64,000 nucleotides of DNA from Bifidobacterium pseudolongum subsp. pseudolongum DSM 20099. GTDB taxonomy: Bacteria; Actinomycetota; Actinomycetes; Actinomycetales; Bifidobacteriaceae. A program made the position numbers and the translations under genes. The notes beneath the pieces are model-generated. The model was not told the origin of the DNA. It worked only from the letters and a program-made list of their open reading frames with translations, and made no database searches. Below are positions 31,941 to 41,378 of the stretch, one piece after another. The stretch lies in contig NZ_JDTZ01000002.1 of NCBI RefSeq assembly GCF_000771225.1, positions 429,170 to 493,169 of the forward strand. Direction: 5' to 3'. How positions within the stretch are numbered: position 1 is the stretch's first letter; the number at the start of each line of letters is the position of its first letter.

Positions 31941-34013
31941 CTAGCTGTGCGGACACAGCGCGCCATACAGCTGCTGTTCGTACGCCTGTGTGCCCAATTC
32001 GTTGGGGTGTGTGCCGTCGTCGTATAGATACTCGGGGTGGGCGGTGGCGAGCGCGGACCAGTCGATGATCCCCACATTGGGGTGGGCCGCGGCGACCTCC
32101 TGGAACGTGGCGTTCGACGCGGCGGTCCACTCGACCGGCGCGAGTGCCGTGACGAAATACAGCGGCCGACCCGCGGCGAGCTGCACCACATGCTCGGCTT
32201 GGTCGCGCGTGGCGGCGCCGTTCGTGCCGAGCGCGAAGACGATGACCTGCGGGTCTTCGCCGCCGGCCAGGAACTGGGCGAGCAGGTCCTCGCCGGTGGC
32301 GAACTGCCGGCTCACCGCGCCGTCGATATGCGCCTGCGGGAAGTGCTGTTGCAGGGTCTGTGCCACGGCCGCCGTGACCGAATCGCCGATCATCAACATG
32401 CGCGCGCCGCACTGCTGCGCGGCTGCATCGCACCGCCAGCGCGAGGGGTCGAGGTTGTTCGGCACTATGAGCGCGCTCACCTGCGGTTGCGCGGTATCCT
32501 GGGGGCGCGGCTGCGCGGGGTTGGATTGCGTGGGCGACGGCGCGGGCTTGGCCAGCTGTTTGCGGGCCTCTTCGGCCGTCAGCGCGAGTTCGGGGCGCAG
32601 CTGCACGGCGCGCGCATGGGCGATCGCATGCCAGTTGAACGGCAGCATGAGCACCAGCACGGCGAGCGCGCCGGCGACGATGCCCACCACGGCGCCCGGG
32701 CGCAGGCGTGAGGTGAGGGTGGCGAAGCGCGTGCCGGCTGTGCCAAGCGCGCGCACGGCGGTGTTGCCTGAGGCCGCGAGACGGCGGCCGAGACGCTCGC
32801 CGGCAGTCTCGCGCGCGGGATCGGCATCGTGTTCGGTGCGCGTGAGCCACGGCAGCCACGGTGTGCCGCGCATCGCTTCGATGAGCTGGAAGAAGACTTC
32901 GCCCACAGCCACGATCAGCGCGAACTGGCCGAGGTGCCCCCACCATGGCAACGGCGTGGTGCGCGTGGCCGGGTTGAGCGCAATGAGCAGCGGGTAGTGC
33001 ACCAAGTAGAGCGAGAACGAGCGCGAGCCGATGTAGCTGCACAGTTTGGCGCCCATCGCGCGCATGAACACACCGGCGTGCATGCCGGCCCAGATCATGG
33101 CGGCGGCGAGCAGCGCGAACAGCAGATAGCCGCCGCGGTAGAGCCACGCCGACTGCGGGTCGACGGTGACGAAGCAGACGCAGAACACCACGAGCAGCGC
33201 GAAGCCGAGCGCATTGACGAGCTGTTTGCCGGTGACGCGCAGCGCGCGCCCGTGCACATGCACGGTGTGGCTGAAGAACTGCCAGCGCGGCGGGTCGTGC
33301 GCGAACTCGTCGTCCTGCCGCCCCGCGTACCGGTGCAGCAGCACGGCGAGCGCGGCGCCCACGAGCAGTTCGGCGGCACGCGTGTCCAGCCCGTAGTAGA
33401 TGCGCGACGTGTCTTGCCCGGGCGTGTACAACAGCAGCATCTCGAGCGACGATGCGAGCGCAAGCGCGCCGATGAGCGCGGCGCGCGCCACGCGCGAGCG
33501 GCACAGTTGGAAGATCAGCACGAACAGCAGCGGCCAGAGCACATAGAACTGCATGATGAGGCTCGTGAACCACAGGTGCGTCAGTGGCGAGGGCAGACCG
33601 GCCGCCTGGAAGTACGAGAGTTTGCGGAAGATGAACGACCAGTTGCTGTAGAACAGCGCGCTCGGCAGCGCGTCGCCGCGCACTTTGGGCAGCAGTGACG
33701 GCGCCATGCAGTACACGAGGATCGCCGTGCCCGCGATCGTGGCGAGCACGCTCGGCCAGAGGCGGCGCACACGCCCGCGCAGGAAGTGGGGGTACGAGAA
33801 GCGCAAGCGTTCAAACAGGTTGACCATGCTGCGCGTGAGCAGGAACCCGCTGACCACAAAGAACAGCGTGACTCCCAGGAACCCGCCCGGCAGCAGCGAG
33901 GGGCGCGTGTGGTAGCCGATCACGCCGATGATCGCGAGCGCACGCATGCCGTCAAGGACGGCGATGTGGCGGCTCGCGGTCGTCGGCACACCGCTCACCA
34001 CGATTCGCGGCAT
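31941..34013 (-). CDS. Acyltransferase-3 / SGNH fusion (OatA-like O-acetyltransferase)
   Basis: A 690-residue protein. The N-terminal acyltransferase-3 domain has about 11 membrane segments and the motifs DGMRALAIIGVIGYHT (conserved His), FFVVSGFLLT and FLRGRVRRLWP. After a basic loop, one more membrane segment (about 440) and a Pro-rich linker comes an extracellular SGNH hydrolase-like domain. This has Ser in MIGDSVTAAV, the Asn/Gly block ALGTNG, and Asp-His in DDGTHPNELG. This architecture matches OatA-type peptidoglycan O-acetyltransferases that give lysozyme resistance; teichoic acid or exopolysaccharide acetylation is also possible. It lies between two DAHP synthase genes, with no obvious link to them. 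Confidence 0.87.
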   Translation of the reverse strand: MPRIVVSGVPTTASRHIAVLDGMRALAIIGVIGYHTRPSLLPGGFLGVTLFFVVSGFLLTRSMVNLFERLRFSYPHFLRGRVRRLWPSVLATIAGTAILVYCMAPSLLPKVRGDALPSALFYSNWSFIFRKLSYFQAAGLPSPLTHLWFTSLIMQFYVLWPLLFVLIFQLCRSRVARAALIGALALASSLEMLLLYTPGQDTSRIYYGLDTRAAELLVGAALAVLLHRYAGRQDDEFAHDPPRWQFFSHTVHVHGRALRVTGKQLVNALGFALLVVFCVCFVTVDPQSAWLYRGGYLLFALLAAAMIWAGMHAGVFMRAMGAKLCSYIGSRSFSLYLVHYPLLIALNPATRTTPLPWWGHLGQFALIVAVGEVFFQLIEAMRGTPWLPWLTRTEHDADPARETAGERLGRRLAASGNTAVRALGTAGTRFATLTSRLRPGAVVGIVAGALAVLVLMLPFNWHAIAHARAVQLRPELALTAEEARKQLAKPAPSPTQSNPAQPRPQDTAQPQVSALIVPNNLDPSRWRCDAAAQQCGARMLMIGDSVTAAVAQTLQQHFPQAHIDGAVSRQFATGEDLLAQFLAGGEDPQVIVFALGTNGAATRDQAEHVVQLAAGRPLYFVTALAPVEWTAASNATFQEVAAAHPNVGIIDWSALATAHPEYLYDDGTHPNELGTQAYEQQLYGALCPHS

Positions 34014-34051
34014 GATGCCCCCTCAATACTGGTATGGATTGTGCGGTTGCG

Positions 34052-35185
34052 TCACTCGGCGGCGGTGCGGCGGGCGGCCACGGCGTCGGCGAGCGCGCGC
34101 AGCACCTCTTCGGTGCGGTCCCACGGCACGCAGGCGTCGGTGACCGACTGCCCGTAGACGAGTTGGTCGAGCGGGGCCGGGGCCTGATGGCCGGCCACGA
34201 GGAAGCTTTCCATCATGATGCCCAGAATGCCGCGTTCGCCAGCGGCCACACGCGAGGCGATGTCTTCGACCACCTGCGCTTCGACCACTTCGTCTTTGCC
34301 GCAGTTGCCGTGCGCGGCGTCGATGATGAGGCCGTGGTCGCTGGGGCCGGACGCCTTCGAGGCCTTGAGGTCGTCAAGGGCACGCGCCACCGAGACAGGG
34401 TCGTAGTTGGGACCGGCGCTCGAACCGCGCAGCACGAGGTGGCAGTCCGGGTTGCCTTTCGTCTCGGCCGAGATCACCTGGCCGTCCAGATTGATGGAGA
34501 GGAAGTGGTGTTCGTTGGCGGCGGAGAAGCAGGAGTCGGCGGCCGGTTTGATCGAGCCGTCGGTGGCGTTCTTGAAGCCGATCGGCATGCTCATGCCGCT
34601 CGCGAGCTCGCGGTGCACCTGGCTTTCGGTGTTGCGCGCGCCGATCGCACCCCAGCTGACCAAGTCGCACAGGTACTGCGGGGTGATCGGGTCGAGCCAT
34701 TCGGTCGCGGTGGGCAGGCCGAGCGAGAGCACGTCGGTGAGCACCTTGCGCGCGAGCCACATGCCTTTGCGGATGTCGAAGCGGCCGTTGAGGTCGGGGT
34801 CGTTGATCAGGCCTTTCCAGCCGATCGTGGTGCGCGGTTTTTCGAAGTAGACGCGCATGACGATGAGCAGGCGGTCACCCAGCTCGCGGTTGAGTGCGGC
34901 GAGGCGCGTGGCATACTCGTGCGCGGCCTTCGGGTCGTGGATCGAACAGGGGCCGACGATTGCGAGCAGGCGGTCGTCACGACCGTGGAGCACGTCGCGG
35001 ATCTGGCTGCGCGAATCGAGCACGAGGTCGCGCATCGCGTCGGTGAGCGGCAGTTCCTTGATGAAATAGCGTGGCGCCGGAATCGGGTCGAGTTGGCGTA
35101 TGTTCACGTCCACGGTCTCGGGAACCACCGCACGCTCGTCGAGCAGTGCGTCCTGCGAACTGTCAGGCCCACGCAGTGCTGTCAT
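34052..35185 (-). CDS. 3-deoxy-7-phosphoheptulonate synthase (DAHP synthase), copy 2
   Basis: A 377-residue class I DAHP synthase with the same motif set as copy 1 (IVGPCSIHDP, VYFEKPRTTIGWKGLINDP, WGAIGARNTESQVHRELASGMS, GFKNATDGS, LRGSSAGPNYD). Both copies look catalytically complete. They differ in the N-terminal region and surface segments where feedback inhibitors bind in this class. The usual reading is isoenzymes with different aromatic amino acid sensitivity, but which inhibitor each senses cannot be read here. The ATG at 35185 is chosen because upstream codons overlap repeat-like GC sequence. Confidence 0.93.
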   Translation of the reverse strand: MTALRGPDSSQDALLDERAVVPETVDVNIRQLDPIPAPRYFIKELPLTDAMRDLVLDSRSQIRDVLHGRDDRLLAIVGPCSIHDPKAAHEYATRLAALNRELGDRLLIVMRVYFEKPRTTIGWKGLINDPDLNGRFDIRKGMWLARKVLTDVLSLGLPTATEWLDPITPQYLCDLVSWGAIGARNTESQVHRELASGMSMPIGFKNATDGSIKPAADSCFSAANEHHFLSINLDGQVISAETKGNPDCHLVLRGSSAGPNYDPVSVARALDDLKASKASGPSDHGLIIDAAHGNCGKDEVVEAQVVEDIASRVAAGERGILGIMMESFLVAGHQAPAPLDQLVYGQSVTDACVPWDRTEEVLRALADAVAARRTAAE

Positions 35186-35312
35186 TGTTTCTCTCCTCTT
35201 GCTCTGTGCGCCGCGGCGCGACCCGCGCGCGCGGCGAAACCGGATACCCAGTGTAAGGCAACCCAGTTGACTTGACCACCGGCGTTCCAGAATCCCACGC
35301 GCGGGGATCGGC

Positions 35313-36668
35313 TTAGGCGAGGGCACCCATCGGGTCCCATGCCGGCAGCATCGTGGCGGCCTCGTCGAGCGCCTTGCGGTACTCCTCAGGCAGCATGGCC
35401 TTCGGCACTGCCACCTCGAACACGTACTGGTCGAACCAGTCGTCGGCCATCGTGAAGTAGCCCTTGTCGGCGATCTTCGTGCCCCACGAGTTCTCGACGC
35501 GCCAACGGCGGGTCGTCGTGCCGTCGTCGTCCACGTCCACGCCCACGAACGCCATCGCGTGGTTCATCGCAGAGTCGGCGAAGCGCACGCGCTGCTCCTT
35601 GTCCATGTCGAAGTCCACATCGTAGACCTCGCCGTATTCGAACAGGTCGGTGGCCCATGCGCCGTCCTGGCGGTCCATCATCGGGTGGCAGTCGGCGCCG
35701 AACCACACGGGGATGCCCTGTTCCACGAGGATGTCACGCACACAGTCCTTCATGAACTCGATCGGCACGTTGAGGTATTCGGTCGGGTCGCCGCCCGCCA
35801 CGTTGCCCAAGTGCTCAATGCCGATCTTCGTGCCCTTCGCATGCTCCTTGCGCGGATCGTCGACGAGGCACACGTAGCTTTCCAGGTCGGCGCCGCCCAC
35901 GTACTTGTTCCAGAACTCGACCGGCGTGATCTCGCCGTCGCGGTGGAACACGCCGTCGGCGTCGGTCCACTCCCAGTGGAACGACTTCGGCGGCTCGCCC
36001 AAGTGGATCGTGAGCATGCGGTGGCCGTCCTCGACCGTGCGCGCGATGATCTCGTCGATCTCATCCGGGTTGGCCTGCATGTGCGCGACGGCGGTGTGCA
36101 GCAGGCGGCGCAGCTGTGTGTTCATCTCCGAGGTGTTCTTCGACGATTCGGTCTCCGGATAGAGGCTCTTGGGCACGGCGCCGTACTTCTTGTACACGTT
36201 CATGGCCATCGTCCACTGGCCGCCATCGCCCATCACGTCGTGCAGCATGTGCTGGAACAGGCGCGAATCGACCGGTTCGCCCGCGCGGACCAGACCGGCC
36301 ATGTCCTGCATGAAGTAGTTGATGCGCTCGAGCTTGTCGAAGTACATCGCGTAGTTCTGCGAGAATTCGAATTCCTTGAGGTTCATGGCCTTCTTGGCCA
36401 CGAAACGGGCCACATTGAGCGAGCTGAAGAGCCAGCAGCGGCCGGAACGGTCCTGATGTGTGGCTTCGCCGTTGTCCACCACGGTCGAGAACCGGCGCTG
36501 CAGCAGGCGTGCGCGGTCGTAGTTGCGCGCCACGTTGTTGATGCCCGCGGCGGTGACGGCGTTCATGGCCATGCGGTTGGCCTTGTTGGCGTCGAAGTCG
36601 TGGCGCAGGGTGTCGAGTCGGTTGGCGGACAGGGGTTCGAGCTGAGGCAAAATGGGGTTCCTTTCCAT
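35313..36668 (-). CDS. pepC: Aminopeptidase C (bleomycin hydrolase family, C1B)
   Basis: About 451 residues of a cytosolic cysteine aminopeptidase. The catalytic triad is Cys in DRSGRCWLFSSLN (with the oxyanion Gln replaced by the HQDRSGRC context typical of PepC), His in NHAMAFVGVDVD and Asn in RVENSWGTK. Other family blocks are FSQNYAMYFDKLERINYF and PVWFGADCHP. It trims peptides as a hexamer. Start choice is uncertain: ATG 36668 is used, but a TTG at 36650 has a better ribosome binding site (GGAAAGGA). The upstream spacer holds repeat copy B. Confidence 0.93.
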   Translation of the reverse strand: MERNPILPQLEPLSANRLDTLRHDFDANKANRMAMNAVTAAGINNVARNYDRARLLQRRFSTVVDNGEATHQDRSGRCWLFSSLNVARFVAKKAMNLKEFEFSQNYAMYFDKLERINYFMQDMAGLVRAGEPVDSRLFQHMLHDVMGDGGQWTMAMNVYKKYGAVPKSLYPETESSKNTSEMNTQLRRLLHTAVAHMQANPDEIDEIIARTVEDGHRMLTIHLGEPPKSFHWEWTDADGVFHRDGEITPVEFWNKYVGGADLESYVCLVDDPRKEHAKGTKIGIEHLGNVAGGDPTEYLNVPIEFMKDCVRDILVEQGIPVWFGADCHPMMDRQDGAWATDLFEYGEVYDVDFDMDKEQRVRFADSAMNHAMAFVGVDVDDDGTTTRRWRVENSWGTKIADKGYFTMADDWFDQYVFEVAVPKAMLPEEYRKALDEAATMLPAWDPMGALA

Positions 36669-36758
36669 GCATATGGGTGGTGAATCAATACCAATGCACA
36701 AGGGTACTCCCCGACGCGCGTGTGCGCCCGTGGCTCAGCTGGCACCGGCATCGTTCTT

Positions 36759-36880
36759 CCGCTACGGGGAGTGCATTCTCTGCTACGGGTAGTGCCCTAC
36801 CGGCTCACATCTCCCCTGCAATCCGCCATTTTCCAACAATCAGACACGGGAATTGCTCCGAGGAAGCACTACCCATAGCA
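36759..36880. repeat. Palindromic intergenic repeat, GCTACGGGTAGTGC family, copy B
   Basis: Two left units (GCTACGGGGAGTGC at 36771 and GCTACGGGTAGTGC at 36782) and one inverted right unit (GCACTACCCATAGC at 36866-36879) flank a centre with CCGCCATTTTCC, the reverse complement of the copy A centre. The whole element is therefore inverted relative to copy A at 22019-22214. It sits between the DivIVA-like gene's terminator and pepC. Confidence 0.7.
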
Positions 36881-36883
36881 AAA

Positions 36884-36917
36884 GGTCCGGCCCCATGGCG
36901 GCGCATGGGACCGGACC
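36884..36917 (-). terminator. Rho-independent terminator after the DivIVA-like gene
   Basis: The 14-bp stem GGTCCGGTCCCATG/CATGGGGCCGGACC (one G-U pair) is followed by four T residues on the minus strand, 16 bases past the stop. Confidence 0.85.
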
Positions 36918-36932
36918 TGGTGGGCAGTGCGG

Positions 36933-38555
36933 TCACTGATCGTGTGACAACTGGGTGTCGTCGTTGATCGTGCCGTCTTCGTCGTCCACGACCTGATTGT
37001 CGCGCTGGTCGAACACGGGGGCGCCTTCGGAGACCATCGAACGGTCGTTCTCCTGGGCCACGGCGATCACTTCGGTTTCGGCGGCCTGGTCATGGCCGTC
37101 ATCCTGCGCGTCGGCGTCCTGCTCGGCAGTGCCCTGCTCAGCGGCGGCGGGCGCGTCGAGCGGCGGCACGGTCGGCGTGGCCGCGGGCTGGGCCGGCTCC
37201 TCCGTGCTTTCGATCAGCACGTCGTCGTCCTGGTCGCCATCCGCTTTGTTGTCGCTTTCCACAAACGCGTTGACGACCGACATCGAATCGGTGGAGTGCT
37301 GGTTGTCCACGCCGAATCCGAAGCCGGCGAACGCATTGGCGAACATCGAACGCAGTTCGGAGACGCGCTGCGTGATGTCCGCCTCGCGGCTCTGCAGCTC
37401 GCCGATGCGCTTATGCAGTCCATCGAGCTCGGTCTGCGCGGCCTTGCGGCGCTCCTCGATCTGCGCGGCGGCCTCGCGGCTCGCCTTGTCGACGATTTCA
37501 GCGGCCGTCTCGTCGGCCTCCTTACGTTTGTCCGCGGCGTACGTGTCGGCGTCTTCGCGGATCTGCTTGGCTTCGGCAATCTGCGCCTCAGCCTCTTCCT
37601 TGGCCTGCGCGCGGCGCTCCTCCAAGTGGCCGAGCAGTTCGGAAACCTTCTGTGTGGCCTCGTCCTGCTGGGCGGCGATGTCGGCGCGGATCTGCTCCAC
37701 CTCCGCGTTCACCTGGCTCATCGTCTTCGTGCGGTTCACTTCGGCGGAATCGGTGATCTCCTGCGCCTGCGCCTTCGCTGCGTCGGTGATCTCACCGGCC
37801 TTGCGCTGCGCTTCGGTCATGAGCTTGGACACCTGTTCGCGCACGTCGGCGAGCTTCTTGTTGGCGTCGGCGAGCGCCGCCTCGATCTGGTCGTTCGTCT
37901 CGCTTTTGAGACGCGTGATCTCCTCGTTCGCGCTCTTGCGCTGCTGCGCGATCGTGGCCGTGGCCTCGGCGCGCTGCTCGGACAGTTCACGCTCCTGCGT
38001 GGCGCGCTCGGATGCGAGGCGCTTGTTGTGTTCTTCGCGCGAGTTCGTGAGCTCAAGGTCGAGCGTCTGGCGCTGCTCCTTGACCGTCTTCGCGGTGGAT
38101 GCGCGCAGCTGCGCGGCTTCCTGCTGGGCGCTCGTGATGATCGTCTGCGCTTCGTTCTGCGCGTTCTTGAGCAGCGTATCCGCCTTGGCCTGCGCGTCGT
38201 CGACGAGGTGCTGAGCGTCGAGCTTGGCGTTGTTGATCAGCGTCTGCGACTGGGACTGCGCTTCGACGCGCGCGGACGCGGCGTCTTTCTTGGCGCGCTC
38301 GAGCAGCTCCGTGCTTGTCTGCTCGGCCGACGCGAGCATCTGCTGCGCGTTGGCGCCGAGCGAGGCGAAGGTGTTGTCGGTGCTCGCCTTGCGGTTCTTC
38401 TCTTCCTGCAACTGGGCCTGCAGCTGCAGCACGTTGTCGTCTCCGGCCTTGACCTGCTCGCGCAGCCGGTCGATTGTGGTCTGCGCCGCAAGCATCGCTT
38501 CGTCCACGCGTTCTTTGTCGTACCCTCGCAGCACGACCGGGAACCGCTCCACCAT
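36933..38555 (-). CDS. DivIVA-like coiled-coil protein
   Basis: A 540-residue, highly charged protein. The N-terminal 35 residues (MVERFPVVLRGYDKERVDEAML) match the DivIVA lipid-binding motif with GYD and VDEAM. Residues 35-430 are almost continuous heptad coiled coil rich in Ala/Glu/Gln/Lys with repeated AEA/AKAQAQ patterns. The last 110 residues are acidic and disordered. This layout is like the actinobacterial DivIVA/Scy/FilP cytoskeletal scaffolds that mark poles and organise growth, which fits branched rods. The frame continues 33 bases upstream, but the ATG at 38555 follows GAAAGGAAA. It is monocistronic with a strong terminator. Confidence 0.8.
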   Translation of the reverse strand: MVERFPVVLRGYDKERVDEAMLAAQTTIDRLREQVKAGDDNVLQLQAQLQEEKNRKASTDNTFASLGANAQQMLASAEQTSTELLERAKKDAASARVEAQSQSQTLINNAKLDAQHLVDDAQAKADTLLKNAQNEAQTIITSAQQEAAQLRASTAKTVKEQRQTLDLELTNSREEHNKRLASERATQERELSEQRAEATATIAQQRKSANEEITRLKSETNDQIEAALADANKKLADVREQVSKLMTEAQRKAGEITDAAKAQAQEITDSAEVNRTKTMSQVNAEVEQIRADIAAQQDEATQKVSELLGHLEERRAQAKEEAEAQIAEAKQIREDADTYAADKRKEADETAAEIVDKASREAAAQIEERRKAAQTELDGLHKRIGELQSREADITQRVSELRSMFANAFAGFGFGVDNQHSTDSMSVVNAFVESDNKADGDQDDDVLIESTEEPAQPAATPTVPPLDAPAAAEQGTAEQDADAQDDGHDQAAETEVIAVAQENDRSMVSEGAPVFDQRDNQVVDDEDGTINDDTQLSHDQ

Positions 38556-38675
38556 AGTCGTTTCCTTTCGTTGGCAATTCCCCCACACACGACTGGTGCA
38601 TGAGTGCGTCTTCTCTGCACTTTAGCGTACGCCACGAACTCGCATTGAGCATAACCGTGCGTGCGCCGGCGCGCG

Positions 38676-39368
38676 TCACGGAACCAGGATGTCGGGGCCC
38701 ATCGGCCGCTTGTAGTAGCGCGCCGCCTCACGCACCACGTCACGCCCGGCGGTGATCTGCTGGGCGAGCGGCAGGCCGTGCTGCGGGTGCGGCTGTTCGT
38801 TGACGGGCGGCAGGTTGACGAACCCGCACATCGTCGGCCGCTGTTGGCGCGCGGCCCATGCCTGCAGGTGGTAGAACAGCGCGTTGCACACGAATGTTCC
38901 GGCGTCCGAACTGAGGGACGCCGGGATGTCGTCGGCGGCGAACGCGTTGAGGATCGCGCGCAACGGCAGGCCGGTCCAGTAGGCGGCCGGGCCATCGGCG
39001 TCGATCACGCGGTGGCCGGGGATCACGTTGTCGGCGTCGGGGCGCGTGGTGTCTTTGAGGTTGATCGCGCAGCGTTCGAGCAGGATGCCGCGCGCGGCCT
39101 GCTTGAGGCCAGTGGCGATCACGATGTGCGGATGCACCCGTTCGAGCGTCTCGTTGAGCATCGGCCACGCCTTGCGGAAGCTGACCGGCATGTGCACGGC
39201 GTGGATGCGCACGTCCACGCCGTGCAGCGGGTCCTCGAAATCGTTGGGGTCGACGGCGATGCCCTCTTCGGCGAGCGTGTCGGGCACGATGAGCGCGGGA
39301 TTGACCGCGATGCCCTCGTATGGATCGAACCCGGAAATGACAACAGATAGTTCTTGCATGGGCATCAC
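38676..39368 (-). CDS. Pyroglutamyl-peptidase I family protein (C15)
   Basis: A 230-residue peptidase removing N-terminal pyroglutamate. It has the start SVVISGFDPYEGIAVNPA, the substrate-pocket Glu region LERCAINLKDT, and the active-site Cys in SDAGTFVCNALFYHL. The catalytic His is probably in the C-terminal LPPVNEQPHPQHGLP segment. The start overlaps the ispD stop by 4 bp, so the two are translationally coupled. Three ATGs lie close together (39368, 39365, 39359). Confidence 0.9.
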   Translation of the reverse strand: MMPMQELSVVISGFDPYEGIAVNPALIVPDTLAEEGIAVDPNDFEDPLHGVDVRIHAVHMPVSFRKAWPMLNETLERVHPHIVIATGLKQAARGILLERCAINLKDTTRPDADNVIPGHRVIDADGPAAYWTGLPLRAILNAFAADDIPASLSSDAGTFVCNALFYHLQAWAARQQRPTMCGFVNLPPVNEQPHPQHGLPLAQQITAGRDVVREAARYYKRPMGPDILVP

Positions 39369-40102
39369 TCGGCCAGACGACCGGCGATGAGCCGCGCAAA
39401 CGGCATGTCGTCCTGCGTCGTCACCTTCATGTTGAGCGGCGAACCGCCGACGATCGCAACCGGCTCGTTGGGCAGATAGTCCACCACCACACGGGTGTCG
39501 TCGGTCGGGCGGAAGTCCGGGTCGTCGGCAGCCAGACCGTAGGCGGTGCGGATCGTGTCGAAGCGGAACGCTTGCGGGGTCTGCGCGCGGAACGCATGGC
39601 GGCGCTCAGGCACCTGCGCCACGGTCTCGCGGTCGCCCAGGTCCTGCGTGAGCAGGATCGTGTCGGTCGACGGGCAGGCCACGGTGGCGGCCTTGAACTC
39701 GTCGAGCGCGTCGATGCAGCCGTCGATCTGCTGTTGCGAGACAAAAGGGCGCACCGAATCGTGGATCAGCACCTTCGCGTCGGTGGGCACACCATGGTCG
39801 GCGAGCATGCGCAGCGCGGCCTCGGTGCTGTCGGAGCGTTCGGTGCCGCCGTCAATCACGGCCTGCACCTTGGTATAGCCGGCCGTGGTGATGAGCCGTT
39901 CGATCGCCGGGTGCACCTGCGCGTTGGCAACGACGAGGATGTCGGTCACACGCGGGTTGCGTTCGAACGCGGCGATGCTCCAGCCCACGATCGGCGTGCC
40001 GGCAAGCGAGACGAGTTGTTTGGGATTGGCCGGGTCGAACCGCAGGCCCGAGCCTGCGGCGAGCACCACGGCCACGACCGGAGTGGTCTGTGCGGTAGTC
40101 AT
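39365..40102 (-). CDS. ispD: 2-C-methyl-D-erythritol 4-phosphate cytidylyltransferase
   Basis: A 245-residue cytidylyltransferase: nucleotide loop VVLAAGSGLRFDPANPKQL (conserved Arg and Lys), GGTERSDSTEAAL, VLIHDSVRPFV (metal site) and the C-terminal PNEPVAIVGGSPLNMKVTT. It forms CDP-ME in the non-mevalonate isoprenoid route. TarI-type ribitol-phosphate cytidylyltransferases share this fold; with no teichoic acid genes nearby, IspD is preferred. Coupled to the downstream peptidase gene. Confidence 0.87.
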   Translation of the reverse strand: MTTAQTTPVVAVVLAAGSGLRFDPANPKQLVSLAGTPIVGWSIAAFERNPRVTDILVVANAQVHPAIERLITTAGYTKVQAVIDGGTERSDSTEAALRMLADHGVPTDAKVLIHDSVRPFVSQQQIDGCIDALDEFKAATVACPSTDTILLTQDLGDRETVAQVPERRHAFRAQTPQAFRFDTIRTAYGLAADDPDFRPTDDTRVVVDYLPNEPVAIVGGSPLNMKVTTQDDMPFARLIAGRLAE

Positions 40103-40132
40103 TGTGGTTCCTTAGATGTGGATGGGATGGGG

Positions 40133-41314
40133 TCACTGGCGCACGATCAGCGCGAGCATGCGCCCTTCATGGGCCTTGTGCGCGAGCTGGGCGCGGCGGT
40201 GCGAGAACCACAGCGGGTTTTCGAGCGTGCACATGCTGTGGCGGATGTGCTTGATGCGTTCGTCGAGCTGCGGGGCGCCCTCGTTGTCCTCACGGCACAG
40301 CTGCTCGAGTTCGGCGTCCTGCGCGAGGTACTGTGTGGCGGCGTTGACGCGCGGCTGCGACGAATAGATGTGGCTCGCGCTCACACCGGCCTGGTCGAGC
40401 GCCATCAGTGCGGCCTTGTTGATGTCGATGCCCGGGCCGCCGAAGCGCGTGAGCGTGAAGGTGCCGGGGAACTTCGCGTCGAACTCGTCGGCGATCGCGT
40501 CGCCGGTCTCGTAGCAGTCGCCGCAGATCGCGGGGCCGAGCGTGGCGAGGATGCGCGCGGGGTCGGCGCCCTTGGACTTCATCATCTCCACGGTGGAGCC
40601 GATGACGCCTTCCATGAGACCCTTACTGCCACAGTGCGCGGCGGCGATCACGCCGGCAACCGGGTCGGCGAGCAGCACGGGCAGGCAGTCCGCGGCGAAT
40701 ACGCCGAGCGCGATGCCCGTCTGCGTGCTGACCTGCGCGTCGCCTTCGATGATCTGCACGGCGCCATCCACCGCCTCCACATCATCCACGGGTGCGGCTT
40801 CCTGCGTGCCCGAAGCGTCGAAACCGAACGAACGGTTGGGCTCGAAGTGTTCGTCGATGTCGATGGCATTCCCCGAATGCACCTGGTTGATCAGTGAGAG
40901 CTTGGCGTGCAGTTCGTTCGCGAGCGCGTCGCGGTTCGCGCGCACATGGTCCGGCACGTCGCCGGACTTGCCGCCCAGGTTGAAATGCGCCCATTCGTCG
41001 GTGCTCGCGCCGCCGAGGCGCGTGGTGTAGACCACGGTGATGTTCGGCGCGAGCACAATCGGGATTGTCACCGGGATCGGGTTGCCTTCGCTGTCGGTCG
41101 GTTCGATCGCGGAGCTGTCGAGGATCGCATCGTCGTACCGCGCATCGTTCGCCGCGGCCTCGTCCTGCTGCCGCACGGTCTTCTTGCCGAGCGACTGGAC
41201 CGCCTCAAGCAGATCCTGCATGTTGATCTGCACTGGCTTGTGGTCTCCCGCGCCGGTGGGCTGGTTGTTCTGCTGTGGTTCGGCGGGCTGCGCCGATGGT
41301 TCTTGTGCACTCAT
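40133..41314 (-). CDS. Multicopper-oxidase-like/PgeF (YfiH, DUF152) family protein
   Basis: A 393-residue protein whose C-terminal 290 residues carry the YfiH signatures TTRLGGAS, VHSGNAIDIDE, ADCLPVLLADPVAGVIAAAHCGSKGLMEGVI (metal-site Cys and His) and LGPAICGDCYETGD. The N-terminal about 100 residues are acidic and Gln-rich with no recognised domain. In this family the usual HCGW is HCGS here. Members were called laccases; E. coli YfiH (PgeF) edits peptidoglycan precursors by removing misincorporated L-Ser. Either function is possible. The gene is 30 bp upstream of ispD. Confidence 0.85.
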   Translation of the reverse strand: MSAQEPSAQPAEPQQNNQPTGAGDHKPVQINMQDLLEAVQSLGKKTVRQQDEAAANDARYDDAILDSSAIEPTDSEGNPIPVTIPIVLAPNITVVYTTRLGGASTDEWAHFNLGGKSGDVPDHVRANRDALANELHAKLSLINQVHSGNAIDIDEHFEPNRSFGFDASGTQEAAPVDDVEAVDGAVQIIEGDAQVSTQTGIALGVFAADCLPVLLADPVAGVIAAAHCGSKGLMEGVIGSTVEMMKSKGADPARILATLGPAICGDCYETGDAIADEFDAKFPGTFTLTRFGGPGIDINKAALMALDQAGVSASHIYSSQPRVNAATQYLAQDAELEQLCREDNEGAPQLDERIKHIRHSMCTLENPLWFSHRRAQLAHKAHEGRMLALIVRQ

Positions 41315-41378
41315 ACCGCCCACTGTAGCCGCTCCGCTGGCGCGCGCATGTTCGCTGACCGTAGATTCGCGTCAACGG

